The position numbers were made by a program, and so were the translations under genes. Of a DNA stretch of 64,000 nt, positions 1 to 9,075 are shown one piece after another. Position 1 is the first letter of the stretch, and every line of letters starts with the position of its first letter. The notes beneath the pieces were generated by a model, which saw only the letters and a program-made list of their open reading frames with translations, was not told where the DNA came from and ran no database searches. Source of the stretch: JALOLG01 sp963776935 (GTDB lineage Bacteria > Actinomycetota > Acidimicrobiia > Acidimicrobiales > Ilumatobacteraceae). The DNA lies in assembly GCA_963776935.1 (NCBI GenBank), contig CAVZOP010000002.1:806001-870000 (forward strand), read 5' to 3'.

Positions 1-582
1 GGCGCCCAGGTTTCCTACCCCGACCTCGCCGGTTTCGGGCGACGGCACATGCACATCGATCCCGACGAGCTGCGCGACGTGGTGCTCTACCAGCTCGGCG
101 CACTCGACGGGTTCGCGCAGGTCGCGGGAGCAGGGGTGACGTACGTGAAGCCCCACGGCGCGCTGTATCACGCCACGGTCGACGACGCGGCACCAGCGCG
201 GGCGGTCGTCGAGGCGTCGCGCGAGTACGACCCGTCCTCGGCCATCCTCGGACTCTTCGGGTCGGAGCTGCTGCGCGCGGCCGAGGCGGCAGGGCTGGAA
301 GCCGTTGCCGAAGCGTTCGCCGATCGGGCGTACCTGTCCGACGGTCGCCTGGTGCCACGCCGCGAGCCCGAGAGCGTTCTCACCGACCCGGCCGCCGTCG
401 CCGCCCAGGCCGTGCGTTTGGCGGTCGACCACGAGGTGGTCGCGGTCGACGGCACGGTCGTCGCGGTGCATGCCCGGTCGATCTGTATTCACGGCGACAC
501 GCCGGGCGCGGTGCAGCTGGCGCAGGCCGTGCGGGCCGGACTCGAGATCGCGGGCATCGCCATCCACTCGTTCACACGATGA
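1..582 (+). CDS. pxpA: 5-oxoprolinase subunit A (LamB/YcsF family), 5'-truncated by the window edge
   Basis: The frame is open from the first base and 193 residues are visible; the N-terminal part, with the first metal-binding loop, lies outside the window. The start of the visible part (GAQVSYPDLAGFGRR) and the segment VTYVKPHGALYH match the LamB/YcsF fold. In known systems PxpA acts with PxpB and PxpC in ATP-dependent opening of 5-oxoproline to glutamate. The next two genes encode exactly those partners, 28 bases downstream and then overlapping, so this is the first seen gene of a pxpABC operon. Function rests on family and context together. Confidence 0.9.
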   Translation, partial: GAQVSYPDLAGFGRRHMHIDPDELRDVVLYQLGALDGFAQVAGAGVTYVKPHGALYHATVDDAAPARAVVEASREYDPSSAILGLFGSELLRAAEAAGLEAVAEAFADRAYLSDGRLVPRREPESVLTDPAAVAAQAVRLAVDHEVVAVDGTVVAVHARSICIHGDTPGAVQLAQAVRAGLEIAGIAIHSFTR

Positions 583-610
583 GACCGTCCGCCGGCAGGG
601 CAGGTTCACG

Positions 611-1225
611 GTGAGCGCGGTGACGGTCCGCGACGTCGGTCCGTGCGCTCGTCTCATCGAAGTCGCCCCCGGGACGGCGGCGGCCTGGGCGACTGCGCTG
701 CGTGCCGAGCGTCTTGCCGGGGTCGTCGACGTCGTACCGGCCGCCCGGACGGTGCTGGTGCGGTGCGCCGACCGCGCCGCTGCTGCACTGGTGACGTCGC
801 TGGCGCCCCACATCGACGCCTCCGCGGCGTCTGTCGAGCGCGATCGGCGGACGGTCGAGATCCCTGTCGTCTACGACGGCGATGATCTCGACGACGTTGC
901 ACGGGCGACCGGGCTCGCCGTCGACGAGGTTGTTGCCCGGCACACGAGCTCGACGTTCCACGTCGAGTTCTGCGGGTTCGCCCCCGGGTTCGCGTACCTC
1001 GCCGGGCTCGACGAGGTGTTGTGGCTGCCGCGACGATCGACGCCCCGGACGCGGATCAGGGCTGGATCGGTGGCGATCGCCAGCGCCTACTCGGCCGTCT
1101 ATCCGGGAGTGTCACCGGGCGGATGGCACCTCCTCGGCTCGACCTCGACGCGGGTCTGGGACGCCGATCGCGTCGCTCCGGCCTTGCTCGAGCCGGGGAC
1201 CGAAGTGAAGTTCGTCGCCACATGA
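611..1225 (+). CDS. pxpB: 5-oxoprolinase subunit B (KipI family)
   Basis: This 204-residue protein is a KipI/PxpB-type subunit. The diagnostic C-terminal block is present: CGFAPGFAYL near residue 120, the PRR..PR segment, AGSVAIAS, and YPGVSPGGWHLLG. The GTG at 611 is chosen because it gives the normal N-terminus (VSAVTVRDVGPCARLIE); the frame is open further upstream but that stretch overlaps pxpA and has no family resemblance. PxpB pairs with PxpC to form the 5-oxoprolinase part that acts with PxpA. The stop overlaps the start of pxpC (ATGA), implying translational coupling. Older annotation would call it an allophanate hydrolase subunit or a KipI-like kinase inhibitor. Confidence 0.9.
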   Translation: MSAVTVRDVGPCARLIEVAPGTAAAWATALRAERLAGVVDVVPAARTVLVRCADRAAAALVTSLAPHIDASAASVERDRRTVEIPVVYDGDDLDDVARATGLAVDEVVARHTSSTFHVEFCGFAPGFAYLAGLDEVLWLPRRSTPRTRIRAGSVAIASAYSAVYPGVSPGGWHLLGSTSTRVWDADRVAPALLEPGTEVKFVAT

Positions 1226-2058
1226 CGGATCGGGCGGCGAGTGAATCGAGACGTCGCGCCCTGGAGATCGTCGATGCCGGTTGGTCGACGACGATCCAAG
1301 ATCGCGGCCGGCCCGGTCTCGCCCACCTCGGTGTGCCGACGGCCGGGGCCATCGACACGCCACTCGCCGCCCTGGTGAACCGCCTGGTCGGCAACGACGA
1401 GGGGGCAGCCGTGCTCGAGACCGCCGGCGGTCTGGTCGTGCGCGCGATCGGTCCGGTGCTCGTCGCGACGAGCACCGAGTTGGCGCCCCGGACGTTGTCG
1501 ACGGGCACCGAGCTGACCCTTCCGGTCGACGGTGACCGCACGTGGTCGTACGTGGCGGTGCGCGGTGGATTCGAGGTCGAGGCGGTCCTCGGTTCCCGCT
1601 CGCACGACACGCTGTCCGGGATCGGCCCGCCGCCGATCGCGCCGGGCGCCCTGCTCGCCGTCGGCGACGACCCGGCGACCCCGGTCACCGTCGACGTCGC
1701 CCAGCGCCGGGCGCCGGCCGAACGTGTCCGGGTGTGGCCCGGCCCGCGCGCCGACTGGTTCGACGCCGACGCGTTGGCCCATCTCACGGCCACTACGTGG
1801 ACCGTGGCGACCGTGAGCCGGGTCGGTCTGCGCCTCACCGGGACGCCGCTGCGGCGTCACATCGACGACGAGTTGGCGAGCGAGGGCCTCGTCGCCGGCG
1901 CGATCCAGGTGCCCCACGACGGCCAGCCGGTGGTGATGCTGGCCGACCATCCGACCACCGGCGGGTACCCCGTGATCGCCGTCGTCGAGCCCGAGGACCT
2001 GGCCACGCTGGCGCAACGCCGGGTCGGCTCGACCGTGCGCTTCAGCCACGCACAGTGA
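1222..2058 (+). CDS. pxpC: 5-oxoprolinase subunit C (KipA / biotin-dependent carboxyltransferase-like family)
   Basis: A 278-residue KipA/PxpC-family protein. Family signatures include the N-terminal STTIQDRGRPGLAHLGVPTAG with a following aspartate (AIDTP), VAVRGGFEVEAVLGSRSHDTLSGIG in the middle, and the C-terminal EGLVAGAIQVPHDGQPVVML and DHPTTGGYPVIA. The ATG at 1222 overlaps the pxpB stop by four bases. The protein is close to the usual family length. It should work with PxpA and PxpB to convert 5-oxoproline to glutamate in the cytoplasm. It is the last gene of the operon; pafA begins 63 bases later with no obvious terminator between. Confidence 0.9.
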   Translation: MTDRAASESRRRALEIVDAGWSTTIQDRGRPGLAHLGVPTAGAIDTPLAALVNRLVGNDEGAAVLETAGGLVVRAIGPVLVATSTELAPRTLSTGTELTLPVDGDRTWSYVAVRGGFEVEAVLGSRSHDTLSGIGPPPIAPGALLAVGDDPATPVTVDVAQRRAPAERVRVWPGPRADWFDADALAHLTATTWTVATVSRVGLRLTGTPLRRHIDDELASEGLVAGAIQVPHDGQPVVMLADHPTTGGYPVIAVVEPEDLATLAQRRVGSTVRFSHAQ

Positions 2059-2121
2059 ACCTCGTCAGCTACGCCGAATGAATGTCCAGCGCGGCTCCGA
2101 ACGTGCCGATACATTGCGGCC

Positions 2122-3480
2122 ATGGAGCGCCGCATCTACGGACTCGAGAACGAGTACGGCGTCACCTGCACGTTGCGCGGGCAGCGCCGGCTCAGTCCCG
2201 ACGAAGTGGCGCGTTACCTCTTCCGCCGGGTGGTGTCGTGGGGCCGCTCGTCGAACGTGTTCCTCCAGAACGGTGCCCGCCTGTACCTCGACGTCGGCTC
2301 GCATCCCGAGTACGCCACGCCCGAGTGCGACTCGCTGTACGACCTCGTCGTCCACGACAAGGCGGGCGAGCGGATCCTCGAATCACTCGTCGGGTCGGCC
2401 GAGCAGCGTCTCGCCGAGGAGTCGATCCGCGGCACCATCTACCTGTTCAAGAACAACACCGACTCGGCAGGCAACTCCTACGGCTGCCACGAGAACTACC
2501 TCACCAGCCGGCGCGACGACCTCGGCCACTACGCCGAGGTGCTGATCCCGTTCCTCGTCAGTCGCCAGATCTACACCGGAGCCGGCAAGGTCCTCCAGAC
2601 CGCCCGCGGTGCCAGTTACTCGATCGCCCAGCGGGCCGAGCACATCTGGGAAGGCGTCAGCTCGGCGACCACCCGCAGCCGGCCGATCATCAACACCCGC
2701 GACGAGCCGCACGCCGACGCCGAGCGCTATCGCCGCCTGCACGTCATCGTCGGCGACTCGAACATGTGCGAGTACACGACGTTCGTGAAGGTCGGTGCTG
2801 CCGCGTGCATGTTGCGGATGCTCGAGGATCACAACGTCGTGCTGCGCGACATGACGCTCGAGAACCCGATCCGGGCGATCCGCGAGATCAGCCACGACAT
2901 GACCTGCCGGCGCCTCGTCCGCCTCGCCAACGGGCGCGAGGTGAGCGCCCTCGACATCCAGCGCGAGTACCTCGATCGGGCCCTGCGCTATTCCGAGACG
3001 CGCGGCTTCCCGGCGCTCGAGCAGCAAGCGCTCGACATGTGGGAGCACTGCATCACGACGCTCGAGAACGACCCGATGAAGCTCGACCGCGAGGTCGACT
3101 GGGTGATCAAGTACAAGCTGATCGAAGCCTTCCGGGAACGCCACGACCTGCCGCTCGGACACCCCCGCGTGCAGCTGCTCGACCTGCAGTACCACGACGT
3201 CGCCCGCGATCGCAGCCCGTTCTACAAGCTCCAGGACCGGGGCATGGTCGAACGGGTCTGCACCGATGAGGACATCGAGACGGCCATCGAGACGCCGCCC
3301 CAGACCACGCGTGCCCGGCTGCGCGGTGAGTTCGTCAAGCGGGCCAAGGAACGCCGCCGCGACTACACGGTCGACTGGGTGCACCTCAAGCTCAACGACC
3401 AGGCGCAGCGCACGGTGCTCTGCAAAGACCCGTTCAAGAGCAGGGACGAGCGCGTCGAGAAGCTGATCGAGTCGCTCTGA
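2122..3480 (+). CDS. pafA: Pup--protein ligase PafA
   Basis: A 452-residue protein matching PafA over its length. It starts MERRIYGLENEYGVT, which carries the glutamates of the ATP/Mg site, and contains the conserved core (DVGSHPEYATPECDS, KNNTDSAGNSYGCHENYL, ICDSNMCEYTT-like VGDSNMCEYTTFVKVG) and the C-terminal DWVHLKLNDQAQRTVLCKDPF segment. PafA conjugates the C-terminal glutamate of Pup to lysines of proteins destined for the proteasome. Pup, dop and proteasome genes are not in this window. In mycobacteria pafA is followed by pafB, pafC, tatA, tatC and helY; here tatB, tatC and helY follow but pafBC do not. The deamidase Dop is the main alternative, but the neighbourhood and the C-terminal segment favour PafA. 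Confidence 0.95.
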   Translation: MERRIYGLENEYGVTCTLRGQRRLSPDEVARYLFRRVVSWGRSSNVFLQNGARLYLDVGSHPEYATPECDSLYDLVVHDKAGERILESLVGSAEQRLAEESIRGTIYLFKNNTDSAGNSYGCHENYLTSRRDDLGHYAEVLIPFLVSRQIYTGAGKVLQTARGASYSIAQRAEHIWEGVSSATTRSRPIINTRDEPHADAERYRRLHVIVGDSNMCEYTTFVKVGAAACMLRMLEDHNVVLRDMTLENPIRAIREISHDMTCRRLVRLANGREVSALDIQREYLDRALRYSETRGFPALEQQALDMWEHCITTLENDPMKLDREVDWVIKYKLIEAFRERHDLPLGHPRVQLLDLQYHDVARDRSPFYKLQDRGMVERVCTDEDIETAIETPPQTTRARLRGEFVKRAKERRRDYTVDWVHLKLNDQAQRTVLCKDPFKSRDERVEKLIESL

Positions 3481-3519
3481 TCCCGCGAGCGACGAGCGTT
3501 CCGATACCGTGACTGCGGC

Positions 3520-4146
3520 GTGACTGAAACCACCGAGCACGACGACTTCATCCCCGCCGACATGGAAGCCGAAGAGTCGTCAGAAGACCCCGCTGCAGTC
3601 CGTCCGTCGGGCATGTCGCGAACGACGCGCGCGTTCGTCGACTGGGTCGTCGTGGTCGGCATCGCGCTGCTCGTCGCGATCCTCGTTCGGACGTTCCTGC
3701 TCGCCCATTTCGTCGTCGACGGAACGTCGATGCTCACGACGCTCGACACCGGCGACCGGGTGTTCGTCAACAAGCTGTCGTACCGGCTGCACGATCCCAA
3801 CCGCGGCGACGTGGTCGTGCTGCACCAGATCGGTGGTTCGTCCGAACGCGACCTGATCAAGCGCGTGATCGCCCTGCCGGGGGAAGAGATCGAGATCAAG
3901 TCGTGTGAGGTCACCATCGACGGTCGGCGCCTCGAGGAGCCGTACCTCGATCCGACCGTCGTGACGCCTGGCAACTGTGGTGGCGACTACGGACCGCAGG
4001 TGGTACCGGACGACTCGGTGTTCGTGATGGGCGACAACCGTGCCGGATCATCGGACAGCCGCGCCCTCGGGCCGATCCACGAGTCCGACCTCGTCGGTCG
4101 CGCGTTCGTCGTGTTCTGGCCCCGCAGCCACTGGCAGTGGTTGTAG
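3520..4146 (+). CDS. lepB: signal peptidase I
   Basis: A 208-residue type I signal peptidase. An acidic, disordered N-terminus of about 40 residues is followed by one membrane span (DWVVVVGIALLVAILVRTFLL). The catalytic Ser is in DGTSMLTTL and the general-base Lys in DLIKRVIALPGE; box E reads GDNRAGSSDSR. The usual SMxPTL motif is SMLTTL here, with Pro replaced by Thr. The start is the GTG at 3520. The enzyme removes signal peptides on the outer face of the membrane, which fits its place just ahead of the Tat translocase genes. A strong hairpin lies just after the stop. Confidence 0.93.
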   Translation: MTETTEHDDFIPADMEAEESSEDPAAVRPSGMSRTTRAFVDWVVVVGIALLVAILVRTFLLAHFVVDGTSMLTTLDTGDRVFVNKLSYRLHDPNRGDVVVLHQIGGSSERDLIKRVIALPGEEIEIKSCEVTIDGRRLEEPYLDPTVVTPGNCGGDYGPQVVPDDSVFVMGDNRAGSSDSRALGPIHESDLVGRAFVVFWPRSHWQWL

Positions 4147-4202
4147 CGACTGAGGATGAGGTTGGTGCCCGGGCCGCGTCGTTCAGAGGCGAGGACCCGG
4201 TT

Positions 4203-4236
4203 CGTCCGTCGGCGGCGTCAGCCGCTTCGACGGACG
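4203..4236. terminator. bidirectional terminator hairpin between lepB and the phosphodiesterase gene
   Basis: A nested inverted repeat: outer arms CGTCCGTCG (4203-4211) and CGACGGACG (4228-4236), inner arms GCGGC and GCCGC around the loop GTCA, with a two-base bulge. It sits between two convergent genes and overlaps the 3' end of the minus-strand gene. No T-run follows, as is common in high-GC actinobacteria. Confidence 0.6.
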
Positions 4237-4955
4237 TCTCCAAGCTCAGCTTTGTAGGCGTCGACCATCACGTCGACGTGGTCGCTGAAGACGCCGTCGA
4301 GGCCCATCCGGAACGCCGGACGCAGGATGTGCTCGTGCTGCATGTCCCAGCCGAAGGCGGTGCGTTTGAAGCGGTGGAACAACGTGACGAGGCCGCCGTT
4401 CCAGTCGGAGTGGTGCATGTTGATCCCATCGATGCCGCGCTCGGCGAGCGTCGCCGCCCGCCGCTCGGGGCCTTCACGGATGCGCTGCAGGCGGGTCGAG
4501 TCGACCAGCTTGACGTCGCTGTCGAGCGGCCGGAGCGCGACCAGCTCCTCGTACCGCGGGTGGCACAGCCACAGGTTCGGAGCGATGTCGGGCGCGCTCT
4601 CGCGCACGACGTCGAGCACCGCCGGTCCGACGGCATCATCCTTCAGATCGAGTGACAGCGCGTAGCCGGTGCCGCAGCGCTCGAACAGCTCGGCGAGCGT
4701 CGGGATGTGCGCCGGGAGCTGCTCGCGTCGTAGGTCGGGGATCGAGCGCTTGCGGCGCTGCACCCGCACCACACCGTCGTGATCGAGGACGGGGATGCCA
4801 TCGGCCGTCAACCACACATCGCTCTCGAGGCCGTTGGCGCCGAGACGAAGTGCCAGCGTGAAGGCATCGATCGTGTTCTCGCGGGCGTGCGCCTTGGCGC
4901 CCCGATGGGCGAACGCGATGGGGTGTTCGAGGAGTGACGGGAGCCGTTGCTGCAC
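4218..4955 (-). CDS. glycerophosphodiester phosphodiesterase (GDPD family)
   Basis: A 245-residue cytoplasmic GDPD-family enzyme. The catalytic signature is complete: FAHRGAKAHARENTIDAF near residue 14, then LESDVWLTADGIPVLDHDG, with the HR, E, D and H residues that bind metal and substrate. A second block (YALSLDLKDD) supplies the next acidic residue. The expected reaction is hydrolysis of glycerophosphodiesters to glycerol-3-phosphate and an alcohol. The gene lies opposite to its neighbours, convergent with lepB and divergent from tatB, so it looks inserted in the pafA-tat neighbourhood. There is no signal peptide. Confidence 0.9.
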   Translation of the reverse strand: MQQRLPSLLEHPIAFAHRGAKAHARENTIDAFTLALRLGANGLESDVWLTADGIPVLDHDGVVRVQRRKRSIPDLRREQLPAHIPTLAELFERCGTGYALSLDLKDDAVGPAVLDVVRESAPDIAPNLWLCHPRYEELVALRPLDSDVKLVDSTRLQRIREGPERRAATLAERGIDGINMHHSDWNGGLVTLFHRFKRTAFGWDMQHEHILRPAFRMGLDGVFSDHVDVMVDAYKAELGDVRRSG

Positions 4956-4991
4956 GCTTTGTCATCCTGCCAGCCTCGTAGACTGCGCCGC

Positions 4992-5564
4992 GTGTTCAAC
5001 ATGTCCGGCACCGAGATGGTCGTCATCCTGCTGTTGGCGCTCGTCGTGCTGGGCCCCGAGAAGCTCCCCGATGCGATCCGAAAGTTCGGTAAGACGTACG
5101 CCGAGTTGAAGAAGATGGGTACCGGGTTCCAGCAGGAGTTCAAGTCGGCGATCGACGAACCGATGCGCGAGATGCGTGAGACCGCCGACTTGTTGAAGAA
5201 GTCGGCCGACTTCTCGACGAGCTCCGCCGCACCGCCGAAGCCCAAGAACGACGGTGGACCCAAGCCGGTCACCGACACCGTCGCCGACCGCCCCACGCGC
5301 AACGACGATGTCGCGCCCGCCGATCCCGACGCCGAGCCGACGGCCGACGTGCCGTTCGCCGATGACGACACCGTGCCCGACGGTGACATCCCGACCGTCG
5401 ACGGGCCGTTCGCCGGCGACGACACCGTGCCCGACGGCGACATCCCGACCGTCGACGGGCCGTTCGCCGGCGATGATGTGGCGGCGGGCGAACTGAGCAC
5501 CGACGACGCGCATGCCAGCGCACACGACGAATCAGCTGATCGTGGTGAGGCCGACGACGCATGA
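4992..5564 (+). CDS. tatB: Sec-independent translocase subunit TatB
   Basis: A TatA/B-type protein of 190 residues. It has a short N-terminal membrane span (TEMVVILLLALVVL), the hinge GPEKLPDAIRKFGK, and a long amphipathic helix to about residue 75. The glutamate early in the span and the GPE hinge favour TatB over TatA. The tail is acidic, proline-rich and disordered, and holds two copies of an 18-residue unit (DDTVPDGDIPTVDGPFAG). The start may be the GTG at 4992 or the ATG at 5001. The stop overlaps the tatC start, so TatB and TatC are made together. TatBC recognises twin-arginine signal peptides; no separate tatA is in the window. Confidence 0.85.
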   Translation: MFNMSGTEMVVILLLALVVLGPEKLPDAIRKFGKTYAELKKMGTGFQQEFKSAIDEPMREMRETADLLKKSADFSTSSAAPPKPKNDGGPKPVTDTVADRPTRNDDVAPADPDAEPTADVPFADDDTVPDGDIPTVDGPFAGDDTVPDGDIPTVDGPFAGDDVAAGELSTDDAHASAHDESADRGEADDA

Positions 5565-6391
5565 TGCGCCCGTGGCGGCGCGGGTCGTCACGACCCGTGG
5601 CCAAGACACCCGACGACGCGATGACGCTCACGGAGCACCTCGCCGAACTGCGCGTCCGCATCATCCGGTCGGCGCTGGCGATCGTGGTCGGCGCGATCCT
5701 GATCCTGGCGTTCTACGACCCGGTCCTCGAGTTCCTCGTGCAGCCGTACGAGAACCTGTGCGAGCGTCGCGGCCCCGAATTCTGCGGCCTGTCGTACACG
5801 ACCGAGGACGGCGTCAGGCTCTTCACGCTCGACCCCCTCGAGGGACTGTCGACGCGGCTCAGGATCGCCACCTACGGAGGGATCATCCTCGCCCTCCCGG
5901 TGATCATGTGGCAGGTGTGGCGGTTCATCGTGCCCGCCCTCCATGCCAAGGAGAAGCGCTACGCGATCCCGTTCGTGGTGTCGTCGGTCCTGCTGTTCCT
6001 TCTCGGCGGGTTCATCGCCTACGCGACGCTCGAGAAGGCGCTGGAGTTCCTGATCTCGTGGAGCGGCAACGACGTCGACCAGGCGTTCCAGGTGAGCAGG
6101 TACGTGCGCCTGGTCGGTTTGATGGTTGCCGCGTTCGGCGTCGGCTTTCTCTTTCCCGTCCTGCTCGTGTTCCTCCAACTGGTCGGCGTGCTGACACCGA
6201 GGTCATTGATCGGTTACTGGCGGTTCGCGATCGTCGGGATCTTCGTGATGGCCGCCGTCATCACACCGTCCGGTGACCCGATCTCTCTGTTGGCCCTCTC
6301 ACTCCCGATGATCGTCCTCTACTTCTTGTCGATCCTGGTCGGCTGGATCGTCGTACGTCGCCGGCGCAACGCCGAAGCGGCCAGTTCCTGA
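5561..6391 (+). CDS. tatC: Sec-independent translocase subunit TatC
   Basis: A 276-residue polytopic membrane protein with six predicted spans. It contains the TatC hallmark MTLTEHLAELRVRIIRSALA near residue 21 (the HLxELRxR motif that contacts the twin-arginine signal), the FxxPxL-like block EGLSTRLRIATYGGIILALPVI, and LFPVLLVFLQLVGV. The N-terminal 20 residues ahead of MTLTEHL are not typical, so the internal ATG is a possible alternative start. The gene overlaps tatB by four bases. It lies directly upstream of the helY-type helicase, as in mycobacteria. Confidence 0.95.
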   Translation: MMRPWRRGSSRPVAKTPDDAMTLTEHLAELRVRIIRSALAIVVGAILILAFYDPVLEFLVQPYENLCERRGPEFCGLSYTTEDGVRLFTLDPLEGLSTRLRIATYGGIILALPVIMWQVWRFIVPALHAKEKRYAIPFVVSSVLLFLLGGFIAYATLEKALEFLISWSGNDVDQAFQVSRYVRLVGLMVAAFGVGFLFPVLLVFLQLVGVLTPRSLIGYWRFAIVGIFVMAAVITPSGDPISLLALSLPMIVLYFLSILVGWIVVRRRRNAEAASS

Positions 6392-6405
6392 GATGATGCG
6401 ACGTC

Positions 6406-9055
6406 GTGGTCGTGCGCGCTGACCGACCCGAGATACTGGCGAGATACGCGTTCCCGCTCGACCGGTTCCAGGTCGAGGCGTTCGACGCCCTCGACGACGA
6501 GCGTCATGTCGTCGTCGCCGCACCGACTGGCAGCGGCAAGACCGTCGTCGCCGAGTACGGCATCGAGCTCGCCCGGCGGCGTGGGACGCGAGCGTTCTAC
6601 ACGGCACCGATCAAGGCGCTGTCGAACCAGAAGTACCGCGATCTGATCGAGTTCTACGGCGAGTCCGAGGTCGGGTTGCTCGACCGGCGACAACTCCATC
6701 AACGGCGACGCACCAGTGGTCGTGATGACCACCGAGGTGTTGCGCAACATGATCTACGGAGGAACGCAGCGCCTCGACGACCTGGGCGTGGTGGTGCTCG
6801 ACGAGGTGCACTTCCTGCAGGACGCCTATCGCGGGCCGGTGTGGGAGGAGGTGATCATCCATCTCCCGCGACGTGTGCAGCTGATCTGCCTGTCGGCCAC
6901 CGTGAGCAACACGCGTGAGCTGGCCGAGTGGATCGGCACGGTCCGTGGCCCGACGGATGCCGTGATCGAGGAGCGGCGACCGGTTCAGCTCGACAACCTC
7001 TATCTCGTCGGCGACCGCACGAACGACCGCCTCCACCTGCTGCCGACGTTCGTCGAGCATCGTGCCAACCCCGATGCGGCACGGCTCGATGCGTCGGCGG
7101 TCCGCTTCGCCCGCGGCCGGCCGAACGAGCGCGGTCTGCGGGGGAGTGGACGCCGGACGCTCTACACCCCGGGGCGGATCGAGACGGTCGAGCTGCTCGA
7201 CTCGCGTGGCATGTTGCCGGCGATCTACTTCATCTTCAGCCGCAACCAGTGCGACGAGGCTGCCCGGGCGTGTCTCGACGCCGGCCTGCGGTTCACGACC
7301 GATGAAGATCGCCAACGCATCCGGCGCATCGTCGACGCTCGCCTCGGGTCGCTGGATCCCGGTGATCTCACGGTGCTGGGGTACGGGCAGTTCCTCGCCC
7401 AACTGGAAGCCGGACTGGCCCCGCACCACGCCGGGATGGTGCCGCCGTTCAAGGAGGTCGTCGAAGCGTGCTTCGTCGAGGGGCTCGTCAAGGTGGTGTT
7501 CGCCACCGAGACCCTCGCCGTCGGGATCAACATGCCGGCGCGGACAGTCGTGATCGAGAAGCTCACCAAGTTCACCGGCGACCATCACGAGCAGTTGACG
7601 CCCGGTCAGTACACGCAACTCACCGGGCGGGCAGGTCGACGTGGCATCGACGAGCTGGGGTACGCGGTGGTGGCGTGGAGCCCGTTCGTGCGCTTCGAGG
7701 CCGTCGCCGAGCTCGCCGCCAGCCGGTCGTTCCACCTCCGTTCGGCGTTCCGCCCGACGTACAACATGGCCGCCAACCTCGTTCGCACGTATGGCGACGA
7801 GGAAGCCCACCACCTCCTCAACTTGTCGTTCGCGCAATTCCAGGCCGATCGCGACGTCGTGCGCATCGAGACCAGACTCGAACGGCAACGGGCCAGGCTG
7901 GCCGGCCTGCGCGAGGAGGCGCAGAGCCCGTACGGCGACATCGCGGAGTACCGCCATGCGATCGAGCAGGCTCGCGAGCCGCGCGGCCGCGACGACCCGG
8001 TCGAGTTGGCGATGCTCAAGCTGCGACCGGGCAACGTGGTGTTCGTCAACAAGGGCAAGTACCGAGGGCCGGCCGCCGTCGTCGCCAGCGCACACCGCAA
8101 GGGCGGTCTGCGACTGACCACGATCACTGCCGGCGGCGACTCGATCCAGCTCACGGCCGCCGACTTCGGGATGCCGCCGCGCCAGGTCGCGACGGTGACG
8201 CTGCCGACGCCGTACGCCCCGAACCGCCACGACTACCGGCGCGAGGTCGGGCGGCGGGTGAAGAACGCCAAGCTCGCAGCGCGGGGTGACGACGACGGGC
8301 GGGTCTCGAAGTCGGGCACGCCGACGTTCGACACCCGATCGGGGATGCATCCGGTCGAGGTCGATCCCGATCTGCGGGCGCGCATCCGGGCCGCCGGGCA
8401 GGCCGACCGCGTCGAGCGCGAGATCGCCGAGCTCGAGAGCCGGGTCCAACGCCACAACCAATCGCTGGCGCGGGAGTTCGACGGCGTGCTCGGTGTGCTG
8501 TCGACGTTCGGGTACGTCGACCGCGACGCGTGGAGCCTCACGGAGGCGGGCGAGATGCTCGCCCGCACGTTCCACGAGTCCGATCTGCTCGTCACCCAAT
8601 GTCTGCGGCTCGGGCTGCTCGACGGCCTGAGCCCGGCCGAGCTGGCAGGGCTGGTGTCGACGTTCGTCTACGAACACCGCTCGCCCGACGATCCGCCGCG
8701 TCCGTGGTTCCCGTCCGACGACGTCAAGCGCAGGTGGCGGAGCATCGCCGCGGTCAGTGAGGACCTGGCCGCGAACGAGCGCAGCTACGGCCTCGGCGAG
8801 CATCGCCCGCCCGAGCCGACGTTCATCGCCGTCGCCTATGCGTGGATCGCGGGTGACAGCTTCGCCGAGGTGGTCGCCGACGAGGAGCTCACGGGCGGCG
8901 ACTTCGTCAGGACGATGAAGCAGCTGATCGACCTGCTCGGCCAGCTCGCCATCGTTGCGCCCGATCCCGAGACTCGACGCGCGGCGAGGCAGGCGGCCAA
9001 CGCCGCCTTCCGCGACGTCGTCGCCGATTCGTCGTCGCCGTCGGCCGGAGTGTGA
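6406..9055 (+). CDS. helY: HelY-type DEAD/DEAH-box RNA helicase (Ski2/Mtr4-like), frameshifted as read
   Basis: About 882 residues are encoded if one extra base near 6682 is discounted. Upstream of it the frame gives AAPTGSGKTVVAEYG (Walker A) and IKALSNQKYRDL; past it the next frame continues at once with TGDNSINGDAPVVVMTTEV, then LDEVHFLQD (motif II), LSATVSNTRELAEW, and LTGRAGRRGIDELGY (motif VI). The C-terminal region resembles the DSHCT part of Ski2-like helicases. The join reads VGLL-TGDN when the G is removed, exactly as in homologues. The product should unwind structured RNA. The start at 6406 is a GTG 14 bases after tatC. The break is more likely a sequence error than decay, because both halves are fully conserved. 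Confidence 0.88.
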
Positions 9056-9075
9056 CCGATGCCGGAGTCTGATCG

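Noticed and set aside
6660..6720. Programmed ribosomal frameshifting in the helicase gene
   Set aside because: There is no slippery heptamer or downstream structure, and the same one-base pattern recurs in seven unrelated genes.
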